Origin: Streptomyces eurythermus
GTDB taxonomy: Bacteria; Actinomycetota; Actinomycetes; Streptomycetales; Streptomycetaceae
DNA length: 64,000 nt
Assembly: GCF_014649115.1 (NCBI RefSeq)
Contig: NZ_BMSK01000006.1
Span: forward strand, 225,367 to 289,366
Direction: 5' to 3'
The notes beneath the pieces are model-generated. The model made no database searches. It was not told the DNA's origin and saw only the letters and a program-made list of their open reading frames with translations. A program made the position numbers and the translations under genes. Shown in pieces: positions 1 to 10,100 of the stretch (position 1 is its first letter; the number at the start of each line of letters is the position of its first letter).

Positions 1-1578
1 GTCGCCCCGGCCCTCGGCGTACGGGGTCTCTCCGACGACGGCGACGGCGGCGGTGTAACGGGAGTCGATGCCGTTGCCGTACCGGTCGTAGGTGACGCGC
101 GAGGGGTCGGTGACGGCGGCGCGGATGCCCTGGAGCACGGTGGTGCCGTCGGTGACGGGACCACCGCGCCCCTGCCAGCCCACGGTCCAGCCGCCGCTCT
201 GGTTGCCGATGTCGTCGGCGGACTTGCCGGCGACGAACAGCCTGGCCGACTTCGCCAGCGGCAGCACCCCGCCGTCGTTCTTCAGCAGCACCTGGGACTC
301 CCGCACCGCCTGCCGGGCCAGCGACCGGTGCGCCGCCGAGCCGACCGTGCCGGTGAACGACCGGTCGGTCAGCGGGTGATCGAACAGGCCCAGCTGGAAC
401 TTCTTGGTCAGGACGCGGCGGTTGGCGTCGTCGATCCGGGCCTGCGGGATCCGGCCCGCGGTCACCTCGCCGCGCAGCAGACCGAGGAACTTCTTGTAGT
501 CGTGCGGGACCATCACCATGTCGACGCCCGCGTTGACGGCCGTGGAGATCTCGGCGCCGGTGAAACCGCTCTGCCCGTCGAGCTGGTCGACCGCGGCCCA
601 GTCGGACACGACGAACCCGGTGAACCCCAGCTCGCCCTTGAGCACATCGGTGACCAGGTACTTGTTGGCGTGCGAGCGGACGCCGTTCCACCTGCTGTAC
701 GACAGCATCACGGAGCCGGCCCCGCGGCGCACCGCCTCCTTGAACGGCGGCAGATGGATCGCCCGCAACTCGGCCTCGGACAGCTCGGTGTCGCCCTGGT
801 CCACGCCCGCGGTGGTGCCGCCGTCACCGAGGTAGTGCTTGGCGGTGGCCAGCACCGATGCCGGGGCCGCGCCCAGGGTGTCGCCTTGGAGGCCGGTGAC
901 GAACGTCGTCATGGCGGACGGCAGTTCGGGACTCTCGCCGTACGACTCGTAGGTGCGGCCCCACCGGTCGTCGCGGGCGACGCACAGGCACGGGGCGAAG
1001 TCCCAGTCGATGCCGGTGCCCGAGATCTCCTCGGCGACCGCGCGGCCGATCCGCTGGACGAGGGCGGGGTCGCGCGTGGCGCCGAGCCCGATGTTGTGCG
1101 GGTAGAGCGTGGCCCCGCGCACCGCGTTGTGCCCGTGCACGGCGTCGATCCCGTAGATCATGGGGATGCCGAGCGGTGTGGTCAGCGCGGTGCGCTGGAG
1201 CGAGTCGTAGGTGTCCGCCCAGGTCTGGGCGTTGTTGGGGCTGACCGTGGAGTCGCCCCCGGACAGCACGGACCCGATCCGGTACGCGGCGAGGTCGGAC
1301 TGCGGGAGGAGGGAGTCCTTCTCGATCTGCGTCATCTGGCCGAGCTTGTCGTCCAGCGTCATCCGGGACAGCAGGTCGTTCACCCGGTCCGGAACGGGCA
1401 GCGAGGCGTCCTGATAGGGGAGCCCGGCGGCCGGCGCGGCGGCGGCCCGCTCCGGGACGGCCGTGGCGGGCCCGGAGAGGACCAGGCCCGCCACGCACAG
1501 GGCCACGGCCGCCGTCACCCGGCGGCGGGCGGACGGAAGGCGCCTGGCGGCACCGTCGTGGTGCGGTGACAGTCGCAT
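1..1578 (-). CDS. Secreted GH3 beta-glucosidase (3' end beyond window)
   Basis: Read on the minus strand from ATG at 1578, the frame stays open to base 1, giving 526 residues; the C-terminal part lies outside the window. An Arg-rich N-terminus and hydrophobic stretch (about residues 20-40) form a signal peptide, so the enzyme is exported. The GH3 N-terminal barrel is clear: YGIDAVHGHN near 142, the KH motif in TAKHYLGDGG near 246, and the catalytic nucleophile Asp326 in FVVSDWAAV. The start of the second GH3 domain follows (LLKNDGGVLPL). The family removes beta-glucosyl residues from cello-oligosaccharides or other beta-glucans; the exact substrate is not shown. A GGAGAGG ribosome binding site precedes the start, and a CebR-type palindrome lies about 46 bp upstream, which supports a cellobiose-linked role. 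Confidence 0.93.
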   Translation of the reverse strand, partial: MRLSPHHDGAARRLPSARRRVTAAVALCVAGLVLSGPATAVPERAAAAPAAGLPYQDASLPVPDRVNDLLSRMTLDDKLGQMTQIEKDSLLPQSDLAAYRIGSVLSGGDSTVSPNNAQTWADTYDSLQRTALTTPLGIPMIYGIDAVHGHNAVRGATLYPHNIGLGATRDPALVQRIGRAVAEEISGTGIDWDFAPCLCVARDDRWGRTYESYGESPELPSAMTTFVTGLQGDTLGAAPASVLATAKHYLGDGGTTAGVDQGDTELSEAELRAIHLPPFKEAVRRGAGSVMLSYSRWNGVRSHANKYLVTDVLKGELGFTGFVVSDWAAVDQLDGQSGFTGAEISTAVNAGVDMVMVPHDYKKFLGLLRGEVTAGRIPQARIDDANRRVLTKKFQLGLFDHPLTDRSFTGTVGSAAHRSLARQAVRESQVLLKNDGGVLPLAKSARLFVAGKSADDIGNQSGGWTVGWQGRGGPVTDGTTVLQGIRAAVTDPSRVTYDRYGNGIDSRYTAAVAVVGETPYAEGRGD

Positions 1579-1623
1579 GCGGGTCCTCTCCGGGGAGGAG
1601 GGAGGGGCGGCGAGCACAGGGAG

Positions 1624-1637
1624 TGGGAGCGCTCCCA
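1624..1637. promoter_or_regulatory. CebR-type LacI-family operator
   Basis: TGGGAGCGCTCCCA is a perfect 14-bp palindrome lying 46 bp before the GH3 start. It is identical to the CebR box known from streptomycete cellobiose/cellotriose uptake genes. Binding would repress the beta-glucosidase until cello-oligosaccharides release the regulator. Other LacI-family proteins recognise related GAGCGCTC cores, so the exact regulator is inferred. Confidence 0.8.
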
Positions 1638-1771
1638 TCGTCGGTCTGGTGGGACTGTAGAGACAGGCGCACGCCCCTGACAAGACGATCTGCCGAAGAA
1701 CTTGCGAAGGGGGCGCCGGATCCGCACCCGTCGTCGCGCACGGCGGACCGTGCCGGACCGGCGCCGGAGGG

Positions 1772-3352
1772 TCAGCCCTCGTCGCGTACGGCGGCCAGGC
1801 CGTTGAACACCCCGATGTAGGCGGTGCCGTCCGGACCCACGGTGATCGGCGCCCAGTTGTTGTCGTATCCGACGCCGGTGCCCACGAGCTGCTTCCAACG
1901 GGTCCGACCGGTGCGGAAGTCGACGGCGGTCAGGTACCAGGCGTCCACGCCCAGGCTGTTGGGATCCTTGGTGTAGAGGTAGATCAGCCCGTTGCCGGTG
2001 GACAGTTTGGGCACGACGGACGGCGACCGCTCGTCGCTCTCCCACACGGTCTCGCAACCGCTGCCGTCCGGGCGGACGTCGATCCGGGTGACCCCGCCGA
2101 CGACGCTCCGCCCGAAGGTGAGGGACGAGACGTTCTCGTAACCGTAGTTGTTCTCGACCACCAGGCTGTCGCCCCAGCTGATCAGGGAGTTGTCGGTCGT
2201 GGACGCACCGGGGGCGAAGACCGGGACCTCGCACACCAGTCGCCGGCCGGCGGGCACGTCCGCGTCGCGCCGGTAGACCAGGACGTGCATCCGGTCGTCG
2301 GCGTTGTCGGTGATCGCCACGTACCGGCCGCCATCGCCGAAGATGTCCGGCGTGGTGCCCGAACCCTGGTTCACCGAGCCGGGCTTGGTGCCGGTGCCCC
2401 GGTCGTAGGTCTGCCGCCACACCACGGCGGGGGTGCCGTCCGCCGCCGCGGTGAACTCGTACAGCGCGTGGTCGGAGACGATGGACACGCCGTCGGCGGC
2501 GACGGAGAAGGAGTTCTGGATCTCCTCACCGTCCAGCCGGACGGAACGGATGGTCCCGGTGGCGGGGTCGACGGTGCCGACCCGGCCCTGCCGGGTGACC
2601 CACCAGATCCGGCCCTGCCAGTCCGGCATGATGGAGGTGACCGGGTCACAGCTTCCGTCGGGGTACGGGTCGGCCCAGGTGGCGCAGTCGTGGGGCACCT
2701 GATCACCCAGGTCCCAGTCGTCGGTGACGGTGAACTCCCAGCCGCCGTCCGCCCGTTGCCGGTGGGCGAGGCGGACGATGTGCTGCCGGGAGTCCGCGAG
2801 CACCAGCCGGTCCTCGTCGTCCAGGTACGAATAGGCCCCGCCCGAGGTGTCCTTGAAGATCCGGGAGAAGTCGAGCCGGGTGATCGCCTCCACGGTGGAC
2901 GGGCGTTGGGGCAGCTCGTACTCGGCCAGCGTGGCCAGGGAGCGCGGGTCGAGCAGCTTGACCAGGAACCCGGTGAACGTTCCGCACACGGTGACGATCC
3001 GCCCCGCCCGGTCGAAGGTGACGGTGGCGCACTCCCCGCCCAGCACCGCCATCCGCTCGCTGTCGGCCCGCGGGTTTGCGCCGAGCGGACCGGACCACGG
3101 GGAGGTCGCGCTGCCCCAGCCGTCCGCGTGCATACCGGACCGGCCGTTCGGCGCGAGGTAGGGGTGCTGGGGCGGCTGGGTGCCGGGCAGTGGCCGCGCC
3201 GCCGCCGGGGCGCCGGTGTAGGCGTCGGCCAGGCGGTGCCCGGGCGCCCTGGGGATCGGGTCGGCCGACGCGGGGGAAGGCGCGGCGAGGGCGATGCCTG
3301 CGGCCAGGGCCAGGGCGAAGGCCAGGGCCCGGCCGGGCGTCCTGCGGGACAT
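1772..3352 (-). CDS. Secreted PQQ-like beta-propeller protein
   Basis: A 526-residue protein with a clear signal peptide (RRTPGRALAFALALAAG then an Ala-rich cleavage region near residue 30). The rest is rich in short strands with repeated Asp-Gly/Trp turns such as PDWQGRIWWVTRQGRVGTVD, SVAADGVSIVSDHALYEF and VGPDGTAYIGVFNGLAAV, typical of a PQQ/WD-like beta-propeller. Several cysteines (GGECATV, TVCGTF, HDCATW, GSCDP, LVCEV, SGCETV) suggest disulfides outside the cell. No catalytic motif was recognised. It is transcribed away from the P450 side and lies just upstream of, and in the same direction as, the GH3 gene, but 193 bp separate them, so it is probably a separate transcription unit. Function unknown. 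Confidence 0.85.
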   Translation of the reverse strand: MSRRTPGRALAFALALAAGIALAAPSPASADPIPRAPGHRLADAYTGAPAAARPLPGTQPPQHPYLAPNGRSGMHADGWGSATSPWSGPLGANPRADSERMAVLGGECATVTFDRAGRIVTVCGTFTGFLVKLLDPRSLATLAEYELPQRPSTVEAITRLDFSRIFKDTSGGAYSYLDDEDRLVLADSRQHIVRLAHRQRADGGWEFTVTDDWDLGDQVPHDCATWADPYPDGSCDPVTSIMPDWQGRIWWVTRQGRVGTVDPATGTIRSVRLDGEEIQNSFSVAADGVSIVSDHALYEFTAAADGTPAVVWRQTYDRGTGTKPGSVNQGSGTTPDIFGDGGRYVAITDNADDRMHVLVYRRDADVPAGRRLVCEVPVFAPGASTTDNSLISWGDSLVVENNYGYENVSSLTFGRSVVGGVTRIDVRPDGSGCETVWESDERSPSVVPKLSTGNGLIYLYTKDPNSLGVDAWYLTAVDFRTGRTRWKQLVGTGVGYDNNWAPITVGPDGTAYIGVFNGLAAVRDEG

Positions 3353-3545
3353 GGGGCTCCTCGGGGTGTGTGCGTCGGGTGGTCGCGCCGCCGCGACCTT
3401 AGGAGCGGGCCGTCGAGGAGTCCAGGGAAAGATGAGGGTTGTTCATGACCTCGCAACACGGGTACCGGCAGCGGTGGGCAACCCTCCATCGGACCCATGG
3501 GTCTCACTCCGTAATGGCGTGACATTCGATCAAGGGGGCAACATC

Positions 3546-4109
3546 ATGCGACGAACAGCGGCGGCGGCAGCGGCGCTCGTTCTGGCGGGAACCGGGCTGG
3601 GGATGGTGACGGCCGCGGCGGGCACCGCGACGGCGGCCACCACCGGCGCCACGGCCTGTCCGACCGGCTGGGGCAGCGGCGACAAGGGTGGTGCCGCGGC
3701 GGGCGCCGTGCCGCTGAAGACCGTCAGGGCCGGCCGGCACGACTGCTTCGACCGCCTGGTCTTCGATGTGCCCGGCGGCGGCACCCTCGGCTACTCGGTG
3801 CGTTACGTCGACCGGCTCTACCAGCTGGCCAGCGGGGACTACATCCCGGTCGGCGGCGGCGCCGTGCTCGACGTCCGGGTGGGCGCGCCCGCCTACGACC
3901 CGGCGAGCGGCACACCCGCGTACCCCGGGCGGGCCGGCCAGCCCCTTCCGGGCGTGGACGTCAGCGGGTACAGCACCTTCAGGGACACCCGGTTCTCCGC
4001 CAGTTTCGAGGGGGAGACGCAGATCGGTCTCGGCGTCCGCGCCCGCCTGCCGTTCCGGGTGATCCAGCTGCCCGACCAGCTCGTGGTGGACGTGGCGCAC
4101 ACCTGGTGA
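3546..4109 (+). CDS. Secreted AMIN-like domain protein
   Basis: A 187-residue protein starting at ATG 3546 after a GGGGG ribosome binding site. Residues 1-30 form a signal peptide (RRTAAAAAALVLAGTGLGMV, then ATA). The mature part matches the AMIN-like beta-domain of actinobacterial exported proteins: HDCFDRLVFDVPGG, SVRYVDRLY, and a C-terminal LPDQLVVDVAHTW ending directly at the stop. The domain is thought to bind cell-wall or surface ligands; no enzyme motif is present. The last about 22 bp of the gene are repeated about 70 bp downstream in the intergenic region, suggesting a local duplication at its 3' end. Confidence 0.82.
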   Translation: MRRTAAAAAALVLAGTGLGMVTAAAGTATAATTGATACPTGWGSGDKGGAAAGAVPLKTVRAGRHDCFDRLVFDVPGGGTLGYSVRYVDRLYQLASGDYIPVGGGAVLDVRVGAPAYDPASGTPAYPGRAGQPLPGVDVSGYSTFRDTRFSASFEGETQIGLGVRARLPFRVIQLPDQLVVDVAHTW

Positions 4110-4554
4110 CGGGCGCGTTTCCCGTGACGTGCTGCGCTCCTGTCGGCGTGGCGCGCTCGTGGTGGACGTGACGCGCCCGTGGTGACGTGGCGCACTCCGG
4201 GTGAGGCGGCGGACGAGAGCGGACGGACGACTGGCCCCCGCGCGGCCCGCCGCCCGGGACGGGCGGGCCGAGCGCCTCGCGGCGCCGGCGCGGGGTAGCC
4301 GGAACCTACCCTTCCGGCGGTCGGAAGGGAAGCCCCCGTGACAGTCCTTCGACGGTCTTTCGACAGTCCTACGGGGAGTGCCCCGGCAGCCCTGGCGGAC
4401 AGTGCCCCGGCAGCCCTCCGGCGACCCTCGGCCGTGTGACGGCGTGTTCCGGACGGCGGGCGGGGAACGGCCGTTGCCGTGGCGCTCATATCGGGTATGT
4501 CTCCCTGGTGCCGACAAAGCGGCATGTGCGGTCGACCTCGGCCCGGGAGGCACG
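4110..4554. other. Intergenic region with short direct repeats
   Basis: No credible gene was found in these 445 bp. The segment near 4150-4171 repeats the end of the upstream AMIN-like gene (GCTCGTGGTGGACGTG is shared). A 16-bp unit GTGCCCCGGCAGCCCT occurs twice 25 bp apart near 4377 and 4402. The promoter for the P450 gene presumably lies at the right end. Confidence 0.5.
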
Positions 4555-5793
4555 ATGAGTCAGCAGCCTGTCCTTCTTCCCTACTCCGACCCGGCCTTCC
4601 TGGCGGACCCCTTCCCGCTCTACCGGCGGCTGCGCGAGGAGGGCCCGGTCCGGCGCGCGATGATCGCCGGCGGTCTGGAGGCCTGGCTGATCACCCGCTA
4701 CGAGGACGGACTCGCCGCTCTCTCCGACCCCGGGCTGAGCAGCGATGTCCGCGACGCCTCGGACCCTCGCCTCATCGCGCAACTGCCCGAGTTCGAGCGC
4801 GAGTCGATGATGAGCACCATGCTGCGCTCCGACCCGCCGGACCACACCCGGCTGCGCCGCCTGGTCTCGAAGGCGTTCACCGCACGCCGGGTCGCCGGGC
4901 TGCGCCCCCGTGTCCAGGAGATCACCGACCGGCTGCTCGACGCGGTGGCACCGGCCGGCCGGGCCGACCTCGTGGCGGAGTTCGCGCTGCCGCTGCCGGT
5001 CACCGTCATCGGCGAACTGCTCGGCGTGCCCGGCGACGACCGGCAGGACTTCCAGCGGTGGACCGACGCCATGCTCGTACGCGACGAGACCATGCCCGAC
5101 CCGGCCGTCGTCGGCGAGGCGTGGCAACGGATGCACGCCTATGTGACCAAGCACCTGGAGACCAAGCGCGCCCGGCCCGGCGACGACCTCCTCAGCGCGC
5201 TGATCAGCGCCCACGACGAGGAACAGCGGCTCAGCCAGGACGAGCTGATCGCCATGACCTTCCTGCTGCTGGTGGCCGGGTACGTCACGACGGTCAACCT
5301 GATCAGCGGGGGCATCGCCGCGCTGCTCGCCCACCCCGGGCAGCTGTCGCTGCTGCGGGAGCGCCCGGAGCTGCTGCCCGACGCCGTCGAGGAGTTCCTC
5401 CGCTACGACGGACCGGTCAACCCGGGGATCGTCCGGTTCGCCCGTGAGAACGTCGAGATCGCGGGCGTGACCCTTCCCCGTGGGGCCACCGTGGTGATCG
5501 CGTCGGCGATCGCCGACCGCGACCCGGCCCGGTTCACCGACCCCGACAGGCTGGACATCACCCGCGGTGACAGCGGCCACCTGGCCTTCGGGCACGGCAT
5601 CCACTACTGCCTGGGGGCGCCGCTCGCCCGGCTGGAGGGCCAGATCGCCATCGGCGCGGTGCTGCGCCGGCTTCCGGACCTGGCGCTGGCGGTGCCGCCG
5701 GCCGAACTGACCTGGCGGCCCGGCGGCCTGCGCGGCTTGGCACGGCTTCCGGTCACGTTCACGCCCGGCGGGCGGCGGTCCGGGGAGAGCTGA
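4555..5793 (+). CDS. Cytochrome P450 lacking the I-helix acid
   Basis: A 412-residue bacterial P450, soluble, with full-length architecture. ATG 4555 follows GGGAGG. Visible signatures are [17 protein letters not shown] (C-helix), the E280-x-x-R283 pair in [11 protein letters not shown], and the heme loop [15 protein letters not shown] with Cys352 as the thiolate ligand. The family oxidises small molecules using electrons from a ferredoxin; the substrate cannot be inferred and no ferredoxin gene is adjacent. The I-helix reads AGYVTT (241-246) where most P450s have AG-x-[D/E]-T-T, so the acid of the acid/alcohol pair is replaced by Val244. That could alter oxygen activation. A stem-loop at 5815-5857 follows the gene. 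Confidence 0.95.
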   Translation: MSQQPVLLPYSDPAFLADPFPLYRRLREEGPVRRAMIAGGLEAWLITRYEDGLAALSDPGLSSDVRDASDPRLIAQLPEFERESMMSTMLRSDPPDHTRLRRLVSKAFTARRVAGLRPRVQEITDRLLDAVAPAGRADLVAEFALPLPVTVIGELLGVPGDDRQDFQRWTDAMLVRDETMPDPAVVGEAWQRMHAYVTKHLETKRARPGDDLLSALISAHDEEQRLSQDELIAMTFLLLVAGYVTTVNLISGGIAALLAHPGQLSLLRERPELLPDAVEEFLRYDGPVNPGIVRFARENVEIAGVTLPRGATVVIASAIADRDPARFTDPDRLDITRGDSGHLAFGHGIHYCLGAPLARLEGQIAIGAVLRRLPDLALAVPPAELTWRPGGLRGLARLPVTFTPGGRRSGES

Positions 5794-5814
5794 CCCGCCG
5801 TACGCCTCCCAGGC

Positions 5815-5857
5815 GACTCCGGTGTGCGGGACGCCGGTGGCTCCGGTGGCCGGAGTC
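5815..5857 (+). terminator. Possible terminator after the P450 gene
   Basis: GACTCCGG (5815-5822) pairs with CCGGAGTC (5850-5857), with GC-rich sequence in the loop that can fold further. There is no U-tract, as is common in streptomycete terminators. Confidence 0.35.
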
Positions 5858-6067
5858 ACGGCCGTCGCCACCGCTCTCACCCCGAGCCGGGACGCGCCTC
5901 CAGCGGCGGATCCCCGCACAAGACCGGTGACATTGCCGGTCCGGTCGTGCCGCGCGACGCCGACAGTGGCACTGCTCACCCCACTGGCGGAGCCCGTCGG
6001 CCGGCGCGCTCACGCGTGCCATCCGGGCCGGACGGGCGGCTCGCCACGACAGAGAGGACGACTCGTC

Positions 6068-6997
6068 GTGCAGCACCCGCGCACCAGCACCACGGCACCG
6101 GCCCCCCGCCCCCGCCCCACCCGTCGTGCCGGACGGCTCGCGACCCTCGCCGCGGCGGTCACCGCCGTCGTCGGCCTGACCACGCTCGGCGGACCGGCGG
6201 CCCACGGTGCCGACAACCCCTACGAGCGCGGTCCGGCGCCCACCGAATCCAGCATCGAGGCGCCCCGCGGCCCGTACGCCGTCGCGGAGACCAGCGTCTC
6301 CCGGCTCGCCGTCTCCGGCTTCGGCGGGGGCACCATCTACTACCCGACCAGCACCACCGACGGCACCTTCGGCGCGGTGGCCGTCTCACCCGGCTACACC
6401 GGCACCCAGTCCTCCATCGCCTGGCTCGGCCCCCGGCTGGCCTCCCAGGGGTTCGTGGTCTTCACCATCGACACCCTGACGACGCTGGACCAGCCCGACT
6501 CCCGGGGCAACCAGCTGCTCGCGGCGCTCGACTACCTCACCGGCAGCAGCTCCGTACGGAACCGCATCGACTCCAGCCGTCTCGGCGTCATGGGCCACTC
6601 GATGGGCGGCGGCGGCAGCCTGGAGGCGGCCAAGACGCGCCCCTCGCTCCAGGCGGCGATCCCGCTGACCCCGTGGAACCTCGACAAGACCTGGCCCGAG
6701 ATCAAGACCCCCACCCTGATCTTCGGCGCCGACGGTGACACGATCGCCCCCGTCGCCACCCACGCCGAGCCCTTCTACACCACCCTCCCCAGCTCCCTCG
6801 ACCGGGCGTACCTGGAGCTGAACGCCGCGACCCACTTCACGCCCAACACCTCGAACACGACGATCGCGAAGTACAGCATCTCGTGGCTGAAGCGGTTCAT
6901 CGACAACGACACCCGCTACGAGCAGTTCCTCTGCCCGCTGCCACGGCCGAGCCTGACCATCGAGGAGTACCGGGGCAACTGCCCGCACACCTCCTGA
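6068..6997 (+). CDS. Secreted cutinase / PET-hydrolase-like polyesterase
   Basis: GTG 6068 is preferred because GAGAGGA lies 9 bp upstream and a signal peptide follows immediately (about residues 20-48, ending AHGA). The 309-residue protein closely resembles Thermobifida cutinases and leaf-compost cutinase: mature N-terminus DNPYERGP, oxyanion-hole loop [14 protein letters not shown], nucleophile Ser178 in GHSMGGGG, Asp224 in [10 protein letters not shown], and His256 in AATHFTPN. Two C-terminal cysteines (FLCPLP and GNCPH) match the family disulfide. The enzyme should hydrolyse cutin-like polyesters and short-chain esters outside the cell. GHSMGG, AATHF and the single disulfide place it with the actinobacterial type rather than the Ideonella type. 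A hairpin follows the stop. Confidence 0.95.
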   Translation: MQHPRTSTTAPAPRPRPTRRAGRLATLAAAVTAVVGLTTLGGPAAHGADNPYERGPAPTESSIEAPRGPYAVAETSVSRLAVSGFGGGTIYYPTSTTDGTFGAVAVSPGYTGTQSSIAWLGPRLASQGFVVFTIDTLTTLDQPDSRGNQLLAALDYLTGSSSVRNRIDSSRLGVMGHSMGGGGSLEAAKTRPSLQAAIPLTPWNLDKTWPEIKTPTLIFGADGDTIAPVATHAEPFYTTLPSSLDRAYLELNAATHFTPNTSNTTIAKYSISWLKRFIDNDTRYEQFLCPLPRPSLTIEEYRGNCPHTS

Positions 6998-7002
6998 CCG
7001 AC

Positions 7003-7019
7003 CCGCCGGGCCCCGGCGG
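7003..7019 (+). terminator. Hairpin after the cutinase gene
   Basis: CCGCCGGG and CCCGGCGG flank a single C, five bases after the cutinase stop codon. The stem can close on itself with a slightly larger loop. A U-tract is lacking. Confidence 0.45.
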
Positions 7020-7166
7020 CGACCGTTGCTCGTGGCGGTCGCCGCCCGGCGTCGTGCCGTCCCGCCTCCGGCTTCCAGTAGCCCCGGCACGGCGCCGCCG
7101 CGACGGAGCGGAGGGGCCCGGACGTATGCCTTCCGCGCGTCCTTACGCGTCAGTAAGGTTTCGGGA

Positions 7167-10100
7167 ATGAGCGGACAGACGACTCTGGGACCCGGTGCGG
7201 CGCGGCACCGGCCGGATCCGGTCGCGACGCTGGGGGAGCGGCTGCGCGAGGGCGGCGCGTACGTCCTGACCGGTGAGCCCGGCAGCGGTCGCTCGACCGT
7301 CCTCGCCCGGGCCGCCCGCGCGTTCGACGCCGGGCCCGCCGTGGTCGTACCCGCCCGCCCCGAGCCGTTCCGGCAGCCGCTGGACGGACTGCGGGCGCTG
7401 TGCCGGGCCGCCGGGGTGCCCGAGGCCGATGCCGCGGGACCGGTGCGCGACCTGGCCGGCGCGCTGCGGGCGACCGCGGCGTCCGGGACGGTCCTGCTCT
7501 GTGTCGACGACGCCGACCGGTGGGACACCGCCTCCCGGGCCGCCCTCGGCCGGCTGGCCGCCCGGCTCCGCCCCGGCGGTGGGCTCGCCCTGGTGCTCAC
7601 CGTGGCCGGCTTCCGGCCCGTGGACCCGGAGTTCGCCGGCCTGCCGCTGCTCCGCCTCGCGCCGCTGTCCGCGCCGGACGCCGCCGCCCTGCTGGACGAG
7701 GCCGCGCCGGGCGCGCTCGACCCCCGGGTACGCGAGGAGATCACCGCCGCCGCCGAAGGCAACCCCGCCCTGCTGCTCGGCGTGCTGCACCGCCTGACTC
7801 CGGCCCAGCTCGGCGGCATCGCTCCGCTGCCGTGCCCCCTTGTCGCGGCCGAGACCCTCGCCGCGTCGGCGGACCGCCACCTCACCGGACTGCCGCCGGC
7901 CCAGCGGGACCTGCTGCTCGTGACCGCGGCGGCCGTGCAAATCTCGGGGGAGCCGACCGCCGGGACCGACGTCGTACGACGCGCGGCGGCCCGGCTCGCC
8001 GCCGATCCCCTCGCGCCTCCACGCGCGCACGCACCCGTGCGTCCAGGCATCGAGAGCGGCTCCTGGCCGGGCCGTGGTCTCCCGCTTCAGCTGGGGCCGC
8101 GCCCTGACGGTGGGACGCTACCGAGCCGGGATCCCGGTTTTTTGTCGGAGTCGGATGCCGGGGGTGGGGCCGTGCCGGGTCACGGTCTCGATGCCCTGCC
8201 GGAGGCGCGCGCCCATGGTGGTCGCGTGCCCGGTCATGGCCCCGTTCCGCTTCCCGCCGCACACCCCGGCGGGGACCTCGTTCCCGACGGCATCGGCGAC
8301 GACCGGTTCCCGCCGGGCGACATCGCGCCGCCAGAGGCGCTGTTCGCCGCCGAGGGGCGGCTGGGCTTCCGCAGTACGGTGCTGTGCCGGGCGGTGTACG
8401 CCGGCGCGTCGGCCGAGCGGCGCCGTGCGGCCCACGAGGCGCTGGCCGGCGCGCTGCCCGACGCACGCGGCCTCCCGGCGCTGCTGCACCGCTCCTGGGC
8501 CGTCACGGCTCCCGCCCCGGCGCTCGCGGCCGCCCTCGCGTCCGTCGCGGCGGACCCGGCGTCGGCGGCCACGCCCGCGCAGCGCTGTACTGCGTACACC
8601 CGCGCCGCCGAACTCGCCCCGGACGGCGTCGAGCACGTCCCGTGGTACACGGCCGCCGCCGAACAGGCCCTGCTCGCCGGTCGGTCGGCCCGGGCGCTGC
8701 GACTGCTCGACACGGCCCGCTGCCGACCGGCGCCCGCACCGGTACGCGCGCGTGCCGAACTGCTGCGCGGCACCGCGCTGCGCTGGGACGGCCCGGTCGA
8801 CGACGCCCGCGAGACCCTGCTGCTCGCCGCGGCCCTGTCCGCTCCGCACGACCCCGAACGGTCCGCCGAAGCCGCCCTGGCCGCCGCGGACGCCGCCTGG
8901 TCGGCGGGAGACGTCGCCGCCTGCCTGCGCGCCCTGACACAGGGCCGCTGGTGGACCGGGGTCCACCGCGCGGGGAAGGCCCCCGGCCCCGCTCTCACGG
9001 GCCGGTCACTGCCCGGGGCCACGCCCCCGTCCCCCGACCGGGCCGTGACCGAGCGGGTGCCAGGCGCGGGGGAGGCGCTTGGCACCGGTCGCGCGGGCCA
9101 GGTTCCGCCCGTGTCCGCCGGCTCACCCGGGGATGGGCGGGGCCGTGGCGCGGTGGAGGCTCCCGGTTCTGTGAGCGAGGTTCGGCCCGTGTCCGCTGGT
9201 CCGGCCGGGGATGGGCGGGGCCGTGGCATTCCGGAGGCCGTCGGTTCCGTGGGCGAGGTTCCTCCCGTGTCCGCCGGTCCACCCGAGGACGAGCGAGGCC
9301 CCGGTATGGCGGAGACCCCCGGCCCTCCGGAACAGGTATCGCCCATGCCCGCCGGTCCATCCCGGGACGAGCGGGGCCGCGGCATGGCAGAGGCCCCCGG
9401 TCCCCTGGACCAAGTACCGTCCTTGCCCGTCGGCCCACCCGGGCATGAGCAGGGCCCCGGCATGCCGGAGGCCCCCGGTCCCGGTCTCGTGGGTCAGGTG
9501 GTACCCGGGAGTATGCCCCTGGCCGCCGGTGCGCTCGCGGGCGGGCGGGGGCCCGGCGCCGTGGCGGTCCTGCGGGACCACCGTGCGGGCATGCGCGCGG
9601 TCCTGCAAGGGCGGTTCGACCTGGCCGCGGCCCCCCTGCGGCGGGTCGTGGACCGCGCGTGGACGGCGGACGACCCGGAGGAACTGCTGCGGGCGGCCTC
9701 GGCGGCCCTGCTGCTCGGCGACACCGCCGCCGCCCGCCGGTCCGGTGCCCGGGCACTCGCGGTGGCCCGTACCCACGGGTCCGCCCTGCACGAGACACGC
9801 GCCCTGGAGTACCTCGCCTACGGCGAACTCCGCGCCGGACGGCACGCGCTGGCCCGGGCACACGCCGAGGAGGGGCTGCGCAGCGCCTACCGCGCCGGGC
9901 TGCGCAACACGGCCGCCCACCACCACGCCGTACTCGCTCTGGCCGCCTCCATCGCCGGTGAGGGACACACCGTCGCCGAGCACGCGACCGCGGCCATGAG
10001 CACCGCCCGCCGGCACGGGCTGGCCCAGGCCGCCGCACTGGCCCAGTGGGCGCTGGCCCGCGCCGACCTGGGGCACGGCCGGCCCCGCGAGGCCGCCGAA

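Noticed and set aside
4486..5979. Long minus-strand open frame opposite the P450 gene
   Set aside because: It is the antisense shadow of a well-supported P450 and has no family features; such shadows are normal at this GC content.
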